Shown: positions 1-8,390 of the stretch, one piece after another
How positions within the stretch are numbered: position 1 is the first letter of the stretch
Layout: every line of letters starts with the position of its first letter
NCBI GenBank assembly: GCA_947492475.1
Contig: CANLNM010000003.1
Location: 62,001-126,000 of the forward strand
Direction: 5' to 3'
DNA length: 64,000 nt
Source of the DNA: an uncultured Paracoccaceae bacterium
GTDB lineage: Bacteria; Pseudomonadota; Alphaproteobacteria; Rhodobacterales; Rhodobacteraceae
The notes under the pieces: model-generated
What the model saw: the letters and a program-made list of their open reading frames with translations, nothing else
What the model was told of the DNA's origin: nothing
The model's database searches: none
Translations under genes and position numbers: made by a program

Positions 1-500
1 AACCGATTATCCGCCCGCAATGTCATGGATGATCCGGGGTCAGCAGCATCTGCAAAGGTCAGCACATCCCCGCCAGCCAAGACCCGACCGACCCCGGCCT
101 GTAAATGCACAGATGCGCTTCCTAGCCACGTGGCGTCCAACAAATCTGGAGCAAATGTCAGATAGCCATAGACGCCTTTTTGCACCCCGCCCAGCGTCAG
201 AACCTGACCGGGCAACAGCACATATGATGTGTTCCACGCAACGGGCGCGCCATCAATGGTCGCCCCCATCGGCGCACCCGTCAAGGCAAATTGCACGGCT
301 TGATCAACCGAAAATGCGCCGCCCATTCCGGCCATTTCAATGGCGGGTGTGACGTCTTTTCGCCCCAACAACGCCGCCGCTTCGAACAGGGCCAACCGAT
401 CAGCCGCGCCCCCCCGTGACAGCCCCTGCCCCACATATCCGTTGCGTCCCAAATCCTGCAGCGTCATCAATGGACCCGCCCGGTCAATCCGCAGTTTCAT
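1..500 (-). CDS. pxpC: 5-oxoprolinase subunit C (partial, N-terminal part)
   Basis: Biotin-dependent carboxyltransferase-type family (KipA/allophanate hydrolase subunit 2); with PxpA and PxpB it makes the ATP-dependent prokaryotic 5-oxoprolinase that opens 5-oxoproline to glutamate in the cytoplasm. The frame runs without a stop from an ATG at 500 to the left edge (about 166 residues, beginning MKLRIDRAGPL and carrying TLQDLGRNGYVGQGLSRGG near residues 13-31, typical of the family N-terminus). The start overlaps the pxpB stop as ATGA, so the two are translationally coupled. The C-terminal half lies outside the window. Family call firm; substrate assigned from the pairing with pxpB. Confidence 0.88.
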   Translation of the reverse strand, partial: MKLRIDRAGPLMTLQDLGRNGYVGQGLSRGGAADRLALFEAAALLGRKDVTPAIEMAGMGGAFSVDQAVQFALTGAPMGATIDGAPVAWNTSYVLLPGQVLTLGGVQKGVYGYLTFAPDLLDATWLGSASVHLQAGVGRVLAGGDVLTFADAADPGSSMTLRADNR

Positions 501-1249
501 GACGTCACCTTGCAGATCGCGCCGCCCAGCCCGTCGGCATTGTCCGCCTCAAGCGATTGCCATTCGGCATGGGAAATCGTTGTAAACTGAACGGCATCGC
601 CTTGTTGAAACAACAAAGGTTCTGCGCGGTCCTGCAAAAAGGGGCGGAACGCGGTTTGCCCGATTTGTCGCCACCCCGTGGCGCTGGCATTGGTAAAAAT
701 CACCAATTGACGCACGGCCACCACCAATGCCCCTGCTGGCACGGCTGGGGTCAATTCGGGCAGTCGTGGAAATCCCCAATGGTCTGGCAGCATCCCCAGA
801 TAGGGCTGGCCGGGTGCGTAACCGATTGTCAGCACACGCAATTCGGTGTTGCAAATCTCTGAAACGGCCTGTTCCACACTCTGCCCCGCCAGATCAGCCG
901 ATTGGGCCAATTGAGGGCCGGCTGCGCCCCCAAATGTCACGGGGATCGTCCAGCGGCGTGTTGGTGCGGGCGTGTCAAACTGCGCCCAATCCCGCGCTGA
1001 CAACAACGTCCCTAGCGTTTTGGACAAAACGGCGCGGGTCGTCGCATCCGGATCGAACCGTACCAAAACCGACGTCAGCGAGGCGGACACTTCTGATATG
1101 CCCGGCAGGTCCGCCAGCGTGATGTCGCGGCGCAATGTCAACGCAGCCGCACCGGCCTGTTGGGTCACCTTGCGATCAAAACACACAAGAATGCCGTCTT
1201 GGCCATGCGGCAAAATTTGAGGGGACAGAATGGTATTTTCAGAGTTCAT
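497..1249 (-). CDS. pxpB: 5-oxoprolinase subunit B
   Basis: KipI/allophanate hydrolase subunit 1 family, 250 residues, a usual length. It should form a complex with PxpC for ATP-dependent 5-oxoproline cleavage in the cytoplasm. The central segment TIGYAPGQPYLGMLP matches the family's conserved GFAPGFPYL-type loop. The ATG at 1249 is the only sensible start before the terminator region upstream. No pxpA gene is visible; it may lie past the left edge. Older annotation of such pairs as KinA inhibitor or urea amidolyase parts is less likely because the two subunits are separate and no biotin carboxylase is present. Confidence 0.88.
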   Translation of the reverse strand: MNSENTILSPQILPHGQDGILVCFDRKVTQQAGAAALTLRRDITLADLPGISEVSASLTSVLVRFDPDATTRAVLSKTLGTLLSARDWAQFDTPAPTRRWTIPVTFGGAAGPQLAQSADLAGQSVEQAVSEICNTELRVLTIGYAPGQPYLGMLPDHWGFPRLPELTPAVPAGALVVAVRQLVIFTNASATGWRQIGQTAFRPFLQDRAEPLLFQQGDAVQFTTISHAEWQSLEADNADGLGGAICKVTS

Positions 1250-1279
1250 TCAGGCACTCTAACCGGATTGCCCCCAAGG

Positions 1280-1306
1280 AAAAGGGGGCGCTGACAAACG
1301 CCCCCC
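1280..1306 (-). terminator. Rho-independent terminator of the arsR-SRPBCC operon
   Basis: On the minus strand GGGGGCG (1299-1306 side) pairs with CGCCCCC (1284-1290 side) across an 8-nt loop and is followed by TTTT. It lies 46 bp after the SRPBCC stop and 30 bp before pxpB, so it separates the two transcription units. The T-run is short. Confidence 0.65.
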
Positions 1307-1351
1307 GAAAAATTGTCGTCTAAACCCTAATTTGGCCCAGATCCGGTCGGT

Positions 1352-1846
1352 TTATGCCTGCAAATCAGCCAACATATTCGCCAGCAGTTCCATGCCCGCA
1401 CCCCAACCAGAATCCAGCCCGGCCATCGCGCCCCGGAAACAGGCGATTTCAGCCTCACTTGCCTCATGCGGGGTCCAGGTCAGACGCATATGGGTTTGGC
1501 CGTCCTTTTCCTCAAACGTTACCACCGTCATCAACACCCGCGGCCAATCGGGCATCATCGGATTGCTGGCCACATTCCAGTTTGCATCCGCATTGGCATG
1601 AAGCCAAACCAGCTTGGCTTGTGGCTCGACCTCTAGATATTCAACCCGTTGATAACCCGAGCCCTGTTTCATCTTCATTTCATTGAGCCAAAGCCCGCCG
1701 GGGCGCACGTCCAGTTCGTGGATCACCGTTTCCACACCGGGTCCATACCATTGACCCAATAACTCAGCTTCGGTCCATGTACGCCAAACCAATGCGCGGG
1801 GTGCATCAAAAACGCGGTCTAAAATATAGGTCGGCAGATCAGTCAT
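1352..1846 (-). CDS. SRPBCC (AHSA1-like) domain protein
   Basis: 164-residue START/Bet v1-like fold protein of the activator-of-Hsp90-ATPase-1 (AHSA1) group. Typical features are the opening RVFDAPRALVWRTWTEAELLGQWYGP, the middle LDVRPGG and the late MRLTWTPHEASEAE. Such proteins have a hydrophobic ligand pocket; the ligand is unknown here. The start overlaps the upstream arsR stop by 8 bp, a pairing seen widely in which the ArsR regulator controls itself and its SRPBCC partner. Cytoplasmic, no signal peptide. Family firm, function unknown. Confidence 0.85.
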   Translation of the reverse strand: MTDLPTYILDRVFDAPRALVWRTWTEAELLGQWYGPGVETVIHELDVRPGGLWLNEMKMKQGSGYQRVEYLEVEPQAKLVWLHANADANWNVASNPMMPDWPRVLMTVVTFEEKDGQTHMRLTWTPHEASEAEIACFRGAMAGLDSGWGAGMELLANMLADLQA

Positions 1847-2210
1847 CCGATCCTCCTTCTGGTTGGTTTTTCTTTAATGTTTCCAGCAATGTATCAAGTT
1901 GATCGAAACTGTTGGTCCAAAACGATTTAAACTCTTCCAGCCAGGCCACAGCGTCGGCCATGGGTTGCGCATTCAGCCGTGCGGGGCGGCGTTGTTTGTC
2001 GATATCCCGCAGGATCAAACCCGCGCCTTCCAAAACTTTTAGATGTTTTGAAACAGCAGGCTGGCTGATTGCGAAAGGTTCGGCCAAGTCGTTCACCGAC
2101 GCCGTCCCTTGCGCCAAACGTGACAGGATGGCCCGGCGCGTTGGATCAGCAAGAGCGTGAAAAATGGCATCCAAGGCCGGTGCGTGAGTTTCATAACCAA
2201 TTTGTTCCAT
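1839..2210 (-). CDS. ArsR-family winged-helix regulator
   Basis: 123 residues. The N-terminal half is the ArsR domain: ALADPTRRAILSRLAQG, then a recognition helix region AISQPAVSKHLKVLEGAGLI, then the wing RRPARLN. No cysteine metal site (CVC) is seen, so it is not a metal sensor of the SmtB/ArsR core type; it fits the group co-transcribed with SRPBCC genes. The ATG at 2210 (MEQIGYETH) is preferred over an upstream in-frame start because it begins the domain and lies exactly at the operator palindrome. No Shine-Dalgarno sequence precedes it, suggesting a leaderless message. Confidence 0.87.
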   Translation of the reverse strand: MEQIGYETHAPALDAIFHALADPTRRAILSRLAQGTASVNDLAEPFAISQPAVSKHLKVLEGAGLILRDIDKQRRPARLNAQPMADAVAWLEEFKSFWTNSFDQLDTLLETLKKNQPEGGSDD

Positions 2211-2225
2211 AACAATATGGTTATG
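2208..2225 (-). promoter_or_regulatory. Operator palindrome overlapping the arsR start codon
   Basis: CATAACAATATGGTTATG is an 18-bp palindrome with one mismatched pair; its reverse complement reads CATAACCATATTGTTATG. Its last three bases on the minus strand are the arsR ATG. A -35-like TTGACC (2246-2241) stands 17 bp from a weak TAACCA, which would start the transcript at or next to the ATG. ArsR regulators of this type are known to repress their own operons, so binding here would block transcription directly. Binding is inferred. Confidence 0.7.
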
Positions 2226-2248
2226 TTGATTCGCACATTGGGTCAAAC

Positions 2249-2274
2249 AAAAAAGGCGCCCCAATTGGGACGCC
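2249..2274 (-). terminator. Rho-independent terminator of the inositol ABC operon
   Basis: Minus-strand stem GGCGTCCC / GGGGCGCC (8 bp with one G-U pair), loop AATT, followed by six T residues (2254-2249). It starts 24 bp after the ATPase stop and ends just upstream of the arsR -35 region, so it closes the ABC operon immediately before the next promoter. Confidence 0.8.
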
Positions 2275-2298
2275 CTTTTGTGTTACGCAAGCAATGCC

Positions 2299-3087
2299 CT
2301 AAACCGTGCCGCCCAACGATCCCTCTAGGGCCACCAGTTCCTGACCACCGGCCATCAGGTCTTGTAATTCCTCTGGGGTGATCTGCCCGCGCTGCGCAGT
2401 GCCCAGCGTTTGGCCACGGTTCAGCACCGTAAATCGGTCCCCCACAGCCATGGCGTGGCGCACGTTATGGGTGATGAACACCACACCGATCCCCTGTTTG
2501 CGCACCTTATCGATGGTCGACAAAACATTGGCCGTTTGCCGCACCCCCAGCGCCGAAGTGGGTTCGTCCAGGATCAGCACCTTGGCCCCGAAATGCACCG
2601 CACGGGCGATGGCAACCGTTTGACGTTCCCCGCCTGACAATGTGCCGACCGCCTGATCAGGGCCACGCAGGTTGATGCCCATTTTGCGCATCTCAGTCAT
2701 CGTCACTTCGTTGGCGTGATCGTGATCAAACAGGGTAAATGGACCGGCCTTTTTGGTTGGCTCATTTCCCATAAAGAAATTGCGCGACACAGACATCAAA
2801 GGGATCATCGCCAAATCCTGATAAACGGTGGCGATCCCGGCCGAAATGGCATCCCTCGGATCGGTGAAATTCATCGGCTGGCCCTCAAACAGGATCTCGC
2901 CTTTGGTGGGTTTATGCACGCCCGACATGGTTTTGATGAACGTGGATTTACCCGCGCCATTGTCGCCTAGCAGGCAGTGACATTCACCCGGAAAGATATC
3001 CAGCGATACCCCAGCCAGCGCAATGACGGACCCGAAATGCTTTTCGATCCCTTGCATTTGAATGATGGGTGCATGGTCGTTTGTCAT
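2299..3087 (-). CDS. Sugar/cyclitol ABC transporter ATP-binding protein
   Basis: 262 residues with a single nucleotide-binding domain: Walker [10 protein letters not shown] (about 42-50), Q-loop region [13 protein letters not shown], signature TLSGGERQ, Walker [13 protein letters not shown] and H-loop FITHN. It energises import by the neighbouring permease at the inner membrane. The half-size form resembles FrcA/IatA rather than the two-domain RbsA/MglA type. It is last in the operon, 1 bp after the permease stop. The adjacent iol genes point to myo-inositol as substrate; a related cyclitol or sugar cannot be excluded. Confidence 0.9.
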   Translation of the reverse strand: MTNDHAPIIQMQGIEKHFGSVIALAGVSLDIFPGECHCLLGDNGAGKSTFIKTMSGVHKPTKGEILFEGQPMNFTDPRDAISAGIATVYQDLAMIPLMSVSRNFFMGNEPTKKAGPFTLFDHDHANEVTMTEMRKMGINLRGPDQAVGTLSGGERQTVAIARAVHFGAKVLILDEPTSALGVRQTANVLSTIDKVRKQGIGVVFITHNVRHAMAVGDRFTVLNRGQTLGTAQRGQITPEELQDLMAGGQELVALEGSLGGTV

Positions 3088-3088
3088 A

Positions 3089-4210
3089 TCACCGCTCCCC
3101 TGTGATGATGCGGCGGATATAGGTGTTCAGGATCACCGCAGACAGCAGGATCACCCCCAAAAACACCCGGAAAAGTGAGCTTTCGACGCCTGCGAAAAAT
3201 AGGCCCTGCTGCACGACGCCAAATATCAACGCACCCAGCGCCGCCCCCAAAACAGAGCCGTAACCACCGGTCAACAACGCGCCGCCGATGACCACGGCGA
3301 TGATGGCTTCGAATTCTTTTAACATGCCGCGATCCGATCCAGCCGATCCAAATTCCATCACCTGACAGGTTGCCAAAATCGTGGCGCAAAAGGCGGTGAA
3401 CATGAACAACAGGATTTTCACTCGGTTCACCGGAACCCCCACATAGCGGGCGGCTTGGGCGTCACCACCGGCGGCAAACACCCAGTTTCCGAACCGTGTG
3501 CGCGTCATAATCAGATGGCCAATCACCACCAAAGCGATGGCCCAGATGATCATCATTGGCACGCCTTCGATCACGGGCTGACCCTCTTTGGTGCCGCGGG
3601 TGAATGTGTCGATGACGCCTTTGTCGCCCAGCCACTGGAACAGGCCCTTGAACACTTTGCCACCAAAAATCGGCGCCAGCCAATCGCCTTCTGCGACATC
3701 CTTTAACCCGCCAATCACAGTTTTGCGTTCCACCAATTGCGGCAGGAAAATCGCAAAACCACGCAGGATAAACAGGAACGCCAACGTCACGATGAAACTG
3801 GGCAATCCAGTGCGCACAACGATATAGCCATTCAGGGCACCAATCGCGATGGCCAGAACAAAGGTCGCGATGATGGCCTGCCACATCGGCCAGCCCAGCG
3901 TGACGGAAAAAATCGCGATCATCATGCCCGCGAACCCGATCATCGACCCAACGGATAGGTCAAATTCACCGGCAATCATCAGCATACAGGCGCCCACCGC
4001 GATGATCATGAATTGGGCGGAAACGGTGGACCAGTTCATCACGCCTTGGGCGTTGAACATGCCACTGTCGCCGGCGAAAATCAGGAACAATGCAAACACG
4101 ATGATGGTGCCACATATCCCACCCAATTCGGGGCGGATCAGGGCGGTGCGAAGACGGGATTGTTGTTTAATACGCTCGTCTGCGCCGGAAATGGAGGTTC
4201 CGTCTGACAT
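3089..4210 (-). CDS. Sugar/cyclitol ABC transporter permease (BPD_transp_2)
   Basis: 373-residue inner-membrane permease of the RbsC/FrcB/IatP family with about ten hydrophobic segments. Family landmarks are [15 protein letters not shown] near residue 80 and the late [20 protein letters not shown] loop that contacts the ATPase. A hydrophilic insert around residues 165-215 ([16 protein letters not shown] to EGVPMM) enlarges it compared with short RbsC proteins, as in FrcB-like members. It sits between the ATPase gene and the binding-protein gene, which is 118 bp upstream behind a strong hairpin. Substrate inferred from the iol context. Confidence 0.9.
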   Translation of the reverse strand: MSDGTSISGADERIKQQSRLRTALIRPELGGICGTIIVFALFLIFAGDSGMFNAQGVMNWSTVSAQFMIIAVGACMLMIAGEFDLSVGSMIGFAGMMIAIFSVTLGWPMWQAIIATFVLAIAIGALNGYIVVRTGLPSFIVTLAFLFILRGFAIFLPQLVERKTVIGGLKDVAEGDWLAPIFGGKVFKGLFQWLGDKGVIDTFTRGTKEGQPVIEGVPMMIIWAIALVVIGHLIMTRTRFGNWVFAAGGDAQAARYVGVPVNRVKILLFMFTAFCATILATCQVMEFGSAGSDRGMLKEFEAIIAVVIGGALLTGGYGSVLGAALGALIFGVVQQGLFFAGVESSLFRVFLGVILLSAVILNTYIRRIITGER

Positions 4211-4256
4211 GCTTTTACTCCGAAGCGTGCAAAGATTTTGAGGAAAGGTGAGATGC

Positions 4257-4285
4257 GTATGGCGGCATGTCGCACGCCGCCATAC
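4257..4285 (-). other. Intercistronic hairpin behind the binding-protein gene
   Basis: Perfect 10-bp stem GTATGGCGGC / GCCGCCATAC with a 9-nt loop, in the space between the binding-protein stop and the permease start. No T-run follows on the minus strand, so it is unlikely to be a full terminator. Hairpins here commonly protect the upstream message and give more binding protein than permease; that role is inferred. Confidence 0.6.
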
Positions 4286-4328
4286 AGGTTAAGAAACCGC
4301 GCAAATCGCGATGGCATTTGCCTCGGGA

Positions 4329-5261
4329 TTAGCGGTATTCGCCTGCAAATTCTTCGACCTTGCCCAGGGCGTCAGCGGTGACAAAACCGGGGCCCGAATT
4401 GATGTTGTTGCCGGGCAGAACGCCGTAGCGATCATAGTTGGTCAACACAACAACCGGCAGATAAGCCTGCAGGAATGGCTGCTGATCGATGCCCCAGTTG
4501 ATCACGCCGTCTTTGATCCCCTGAACGATGTTGTCGCCCAGATCAAATGTCCCGAAATAGATGTCACCGGCGATGCCCATTTCATCCACGGCCAGCAATG
4601 TTGGATCCGCAGAGGTCGGCCCCAGCGTCAGGATCGCGTCGGTTTCAGGATTTGCAGTCAGATAGGCAATCACCCGGTTTTTAATCTCGGCCGGATCTTG
4701 GCCGGAATCGATCATCTGATCACCCAGCTCAATGCCCAGACCGTCCGCAAAACCGCGGCACCGTTCGGCGACCACTGTGTTTGAAATCACGTGGTTCACG
4801 CACACAAAGGATTCAATGCCGTCGCCCTTGGCGCGCAGACCCGCCGCCAGACCAGCGTCATATTCAGGCTGCCCGACAAACATCAAGGCCCCCACTTCGC
4901 GTACCTGTTCGGGTGTGCCGGAATTCATGATGATTACGTTGATCCCCTGATCAACCGCCGCCCGGATTGGGCCGCTTAGCACATCGAAATCCGCCAGCGT
5001 GGTGATGATCCCATCCGGGTTGGACGCCGCTGCCTGTTCGATGATGCGCGCCATGTCGGCCAGATCGCCGGTAGGTGGGTTGCGGTATTCCACCTCAACG
5101 CCCATTTGATCGCCCGCCAAGGCAATGCCGTTTTTGATCGTGTTCCACCAGCTGTCGCTGTCTGGCGCGTGGCTGACCAGAATATAGGTCTCAGCTGTCG
5201 CAACGGACCCTGCCAATGAAACGGCAGCGGCTAGCGCGATCTTCTTGAATGTTGAAGTCAT
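4329..5261 (-). CDS. Periplasmic sugar/cyclitol-binding protein of ABC transporter
   Basis: 310 residues. An N-terminal Sec signal peptide (MTSTFKKIALAAAVSLAGSV, cleavage near ATA-ET) precedes a type-1 periplasmic binding fold (Peripla_BP_4), with ILVSHAPDSDSWWNTIKNG at the start of the mature protein. The ATG at 5261 is chosen over one 27 bp upstream because it carries GGGAGGAAATC as ribosome-binding site and begins the signal peptide. First gene of the operon, divergent from the LacI gene, with a LacI-type operator 86 bp upstream. It should deliver the ligand, probably myo-inositol, to the permease. Confidence 0.9.
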   Translation of the reverse strand: MTSTFKKIALAAAVSLAGSVATAETYILVSHAPDSDSWWNTIKNGIALAGDQMGVEVEYRNPPTGDLADMARIIEQAAASNPDGIITTLADFDVLSGPIRAAVDQGINVIIMNSGTPEQVREVGALMFVGQPEYDAGLAAGLRAKGDGIESFVCVNHVISNTVVAERCRGFADGLGIELGDQMIDSGQDPAEIKNRVIAYLTANPETDAILTLGPTSADPTLLAVDEMGIAGDIYFGTFDLGDNIVQGIKDGVINWGIDQQPFLQAYLPVVVLTNYDRYGVLPGNNINSGPGFVTADALGKVEEFAGEYR

Positions 5262-5346
5262 GATTTCCTCCCAGATTATCACCCTCAAGGTGTCGAAAGA
5301 GCGGTCTCCTCCGTCTCTCCGAATCTAAATAACCACAAATCCTGCC

Positions 5347-5368
5347 ATTTTGCAACCGGTTGCAAAAT
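5347..5368. promoter_or_regulatory. LacI-type operator between ABC operon and lacI gene
   Basis: Perfect 22-bp palindrome with core TTTGCAACCGGTTGCAAA and a central CG step, as LacI-family operators have. It lies in the divergent region, 86 bp before the binding-protein start and 74 bp before the regulator start. The same 18-bp core recurs at 10432-10449. The minus-strand TTGCAA half could overlap a -35 element. Confidence 0.85.
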
Positions 5369-5441
5369 TGATCTGACAAATAGATGCTGAATTCCATGAC
5401 ACGTTCAGGTAAAACATCATCCAAACAAGAAGGAAGCAGGC

Positions 5442-6446
5442 ATGGCCGTCACATTAAAGGATGTCGCAGAACGCGCGGGCGTGTCCCGTTCTGCGGTATC
5501 GCGCACCTTTACCGATGGGGCCTCTGTTTCCGACAAAATGCGTCGAAAGGTCGAAAAAGCGGCCCAAGACCTGGGATATAGCCCCAATTTCCTCGCTCGA
5601 AGCCTGACCACACGGCGCACCAAATTGATTGGTTTGGTGTCCAACAACTTTCACAACCCGATTTTCCTAGAGGTGTTTGATCTGTTTACCCGCGGCCTAC
5701 AGGATCGCGGGCTGCGGCCATTGCTGGTGAATTTGACCGATGAAACCGATCCCGAAAATTCCGTGCGGATGCTGCAACAATATTCGGTGGATGGGGTCGT
5801 CGTCGCGTCCTCTACCCTGCCCCCAAATTTCGCCAAATCGTTTCGCGATGCCGGGGTTCCGGTGGTGCATTCCTTTGGCCGGTATTCCAGTTCACCTCAG
5901 GTCCATGTGGTTGGGGTGGATAACGTCGAATGTGGGCGTATGGCGGCGCAAACCCTGGTTGCTCGTGGCTATAAACATGTTGGATTTATGGGTGGACCGA
6001 TTACCGCGACATCGACCCAAGACCGCTTCAAAGGCTTTGAACAAGAGTTGAAAAACCACCCCGACATCACCCTGAGCCACAGCTTTGCCGATGCCTATTC
6101 ATTTGAAGCTGGCCGCACTGAAATGCAGCGTCTGCTAAACGAAACCCGCGCCGAAGCCTATTTTTGCGGGGATGATGTGCTGTCGATCGGGGCGTTGTCC
6201 GCGATCGATGACCATGGCCTGACAATCGCACAAGACATTGGCATTATTGGATTAAACGACATGGAAATGTCGCGATGGGAAAACATAAACCTGACCACAA
6301 TCCACCAGCCCATTCAACAAATCATCCGATCTTCCATTGAATTGATGGTCGCCATGTTAGAAGAACCCGACCGCTATCCCGAAGCACGCCTGTTCCCCTG
6401 TTCCGTTGTCGAACGCGGCACGTTGCGCCCTCCAGAAGGCAAGTAA
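5442..6446 (+). CDS. LacI-family regulator of the inositol island
   Basis: 334 residues. Residues 1-50 form the LacI helix-turn-helix (VTLKDVAERAGVSRSAVSRTFTDG) and hinge (SPNFLARSLTTRRT); residues 60-330 are the periplasmic-binding-protein-like effector domain (LIGLVSNNFHNPIFLEVF). AAGGAAGCAGGC precedes the ATG. It is divergent from the ABC operon and shares a promoter region with a perfect palindrome that recurs before iolD. The expected role is repression of transport and catabolism until inositol or a breakdown product binds. The effector is not identifiable from sequence. Confidence 0.9.
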   Translation: MAVTLKDVAERAGVSRSAVSRTFTDGASVSDKMRRKVEKAAQDLGYSPNFLARSLTTRRTKLIGLVSNNFHNPIFLEVFDLFTRGLQDRGLRPLLVNLTDETDPENSVRMLQQYSVDGVVVASSTLPPNFAKSFRDAGVPVVHSFGRYSSSPQVHVVGVDNVECGRMAAQTLVARGYKHVGFMGGPITATSTQDRFKGFEQELKNHPDITLSHSFADAYSFEAGRTEMQRLLNETRAEAYFCGDDVLSIGALSAIDDHGLTIAQDIGIIGLNDMEMSRWENINLTTIHQPIQQIIRSSIELMVAMLEEPDRYPEARLFPCSVVERGTLRPPEGK

Positions 6447-7220
6447 ATGTTCAAAAAAATCGTCGATTTGTTCCGCCCGATCCCACCGCGCACCAGCCCG
6501 CGCGCCAAAACCGTGATCGCACAGGGAAATCACGTCGAAAATCTAGCGGCCCATCCAGAGGTCACACATGCCCCCATTTCCCAAGGTCAGACAGAGTTCG
6601 ATCTGCCCGTTTGGGTTGACCACCCCGCCGATGCGGATCACGTCGACACCTACGCTGGCCTGTTCTGGGACGTGGAGCCGATGGGGGAATACCTGTATTA
6701 CCTGTCCGGTAAATTTCTAAAGAATGACAAAGGGTTACTGCGTTTCAGAACCGCCCCAATCGAAACACGTGTTGAGCGAAATTTTGAAGTCGACGTCATG
6801 GAAGTCGCCTCTTTGAACGCAATGGACGACCAATTCATCGCCACCCAAACCGCCGCAGATTTGTCCGATATCGCGGCGTTGGATGTGGCCACAGCGGCGA
6901 ATATGTTTGTGCCCAAAGCCTTTGAATTGGGTCAGGATCGCTGGATGATTTCGCTCAGCGGCCCCGGCATTAACCTGCATTCAGGCGTGGCTCGTTTGAT
7001 GCTGGGCCTGGGGCCGGATGATGCGCCATTTGTAGAAATTCTGTATCAGCGTCAGCAGCCCAAAGGCCCGGATGTACCGCATGCGTCGTTAATATCTGTG
7101 TTTGTGTTTTGCACCGATGCCACCGCCAATATCGGCGCTTTGGCGCAGGAATTTGAAGCCCTGCGCCAACGGTATCGCGACATGCCATACCGCGCCCTGA
7201 CTGGCGCGATCCGCATGTAA
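6447..7220 (+). CDS. Unknown protein downstream of the LacI gene
   Basis: 257 residues that I do not recognise. The start codon follows the lacI stop with no gap, so it must be co-transcribed and probably re-initiated from that stop. There is no signal peptide or membrane span. The N-terminus is basic and proline-rich (FRPIPPRTSPRAK), followed by an acidic, aromatic middle (YAGLFWDVEPMGEYLYYLSG near residues 70-90) and a beta-rich C-terminal part. The stop abuts the stop of the convergent dehydrogenase gene. Base usage matches the neighbours. A role in the inositol regulon is suggested only by position. Confidence 0.7.
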   Translation: MFKKIVDLFRPIPPRTSPRAKTVIAQGNHVENLAAHPEVTHAPISQGQTEFDLPVWVDHPADADHVDTYAGLFWDVEPMGEYLYYLSGKFLKNDKGLLRFRTAPIETRVERNFEVDVMEVASLNAMDDQFIATQTAADLSDIAALDVATAANMFVPKAFELGQDRWMISLSGPGINLHSGVARLMLGLGPDDAPFVEILYQRQQPKGPDVPHASLISVFVFCTDATANIGALAQEFEALRQRYRDMPYRALTGAIRM

Positions 7221-8378
7221 TTACCGCAGCATCGGCGGACGTGCATCGACCCATGCCCCGTCGGTTTTGCCGCTTTCTGCGACGGCAAATACGGCGGCCA
7301 TGGACCGCAAACCATCCACAGCACGCGGGTACAAGTTCGCTGCGGGATCCATGGCACGCCCTTCTTTTTCAGCGCGGATCGCTTCGGCCAAGTCTTTGTA
7401 AATATTAGCGAATGCTAATGGCATGCCTTCGGCATGACCGATTGTGACGCGGGTGGTGCGGTCGGCTTCTGGGCTCAGCCCTGCCTCGCCCCGTTCGATC
7501 ACTTGCAGTCGACCATTCAGCGGCATCCAAAACAGCTGATTTGGATGCTCTTGCGACCACCGCAACCCGCCCTTTTCGCCAAATACCTGAATGCCCAGCC
7601 CATGCTGACGCCCAATCGCAACCGACGACGTCCACAACCGGCCAACCGCGCCGCCATCCATGCGGAAATTAACCATTGCGTCGTCTTCCAGCTCTCGGCT
7701 TGGCAGGCAAGACACGATGTCAGCGGACAGTTTTTCAACCTCTTGGCCAGTCACAAATGACGCCATATGCATCGCATGAATTCCGCAATCCGCAAACTGC
7801 GCCGACACGCCAGCCTGCGCTGGATCATACCGCCAACGCACCCGCGGATTGTCGGCATCGGCGGCATCTGCGTGATGGCCATGGGCAAACTCTGCTTTGA
7901 CCAAACGGATCGCCCCTAAATCACCGCGCAAAACCATCGCCCGCATGTGCCGGACCAACGAATATCCGGTGTAACCATAGTTCACAGCACAGATTTTTCC
8001 GGTTGCTTGGCTGATCTTAACGATCTCTTCGCCCTCATCGACATTCATGGTCATGGGTTTTTCGCACAGCACGTGAAACCCGTTTTCAAGGAACGCTTTG
8101 GTGATTTCAAAATGCGTCGCATTTGGCGTTGCCACCGTGACCAGATCGACGCGGTCCGCGCGGTCCTTTTCACCGGCCAGCATGTCGCGCCAATCACCAT
8201 AGGACCGGTCCGCCGCAAGGCCGAGCCGCTGACCGTAGTCACGCCCCGCATCGGGCCGATGATCCAAGGCGCCCGCGGTGAATTCAAATTCCCCATCAAG
8301 CCCTGATCCAAGCCGATGTGCCGGTCCAATTTGGCTGCCTTCGCCGCCGCCAATCATACCCCATTTAAGTTTTGCCAT
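7221..8378 (-). CDS. Gfo/Idh/MocA-family oxidoreductase (cyclitol or sugar dehydrogenase)
   Basis: 385 residues. The N-terminal Rossmann fold is KWGMIGGGEGSQIG (residues 4-17), and the family dipeptide is in LCEKPMTMN near residue 105; C-terminal Gfo/Idh domain follows. Last of a three-gene minus-strand operon with iolE and a second Gfo/Idh gene. The position suggests a dehydrogenase for an inositol stereoisomer (scyllo- or chiro-type) or another substrate entering the same path, as with the multiple idh paralogs of Bacillus and rhizobia. The exact substrate cannot be read from sequence. Confidence 0.85.
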   Translation of the reverse strand: MAKLKWGMIGGGEGSQIGPAHRLGSGLDGEFEFTAGALDHRPDAGRDYGQRLGLAADRSYGDWRDMLAGEKDRADRVDLVTVATPNATHFEITKAFLENGFHVLCEKPMTMNVDEGEEIVKISQATGKICAVNYGYTGYSLVRHMRAMVLRGDLGAIRLVKAEFAHGHHADAADADNPRVRWRYDPAQAGVSAQFADCGIHAMHMASFVTGQEVEKLSADIVSCLPSRELEDDAMVNFRMDGGAVGRLWTSSVAIGRQHGLGIQVFGEKGGLRWSQEHPNQLFWMPLNGRLQVIERGEAGLSPEADRTTRVTIGHAEGMPLAFANIYKDLAEAIRAEKEGRAMDPAANLYPRAVDGLRSMAAVFAVAESGKTDGAWVDARPPMLR

Positions 8379-8390
8379 GATCAGGGTTCC

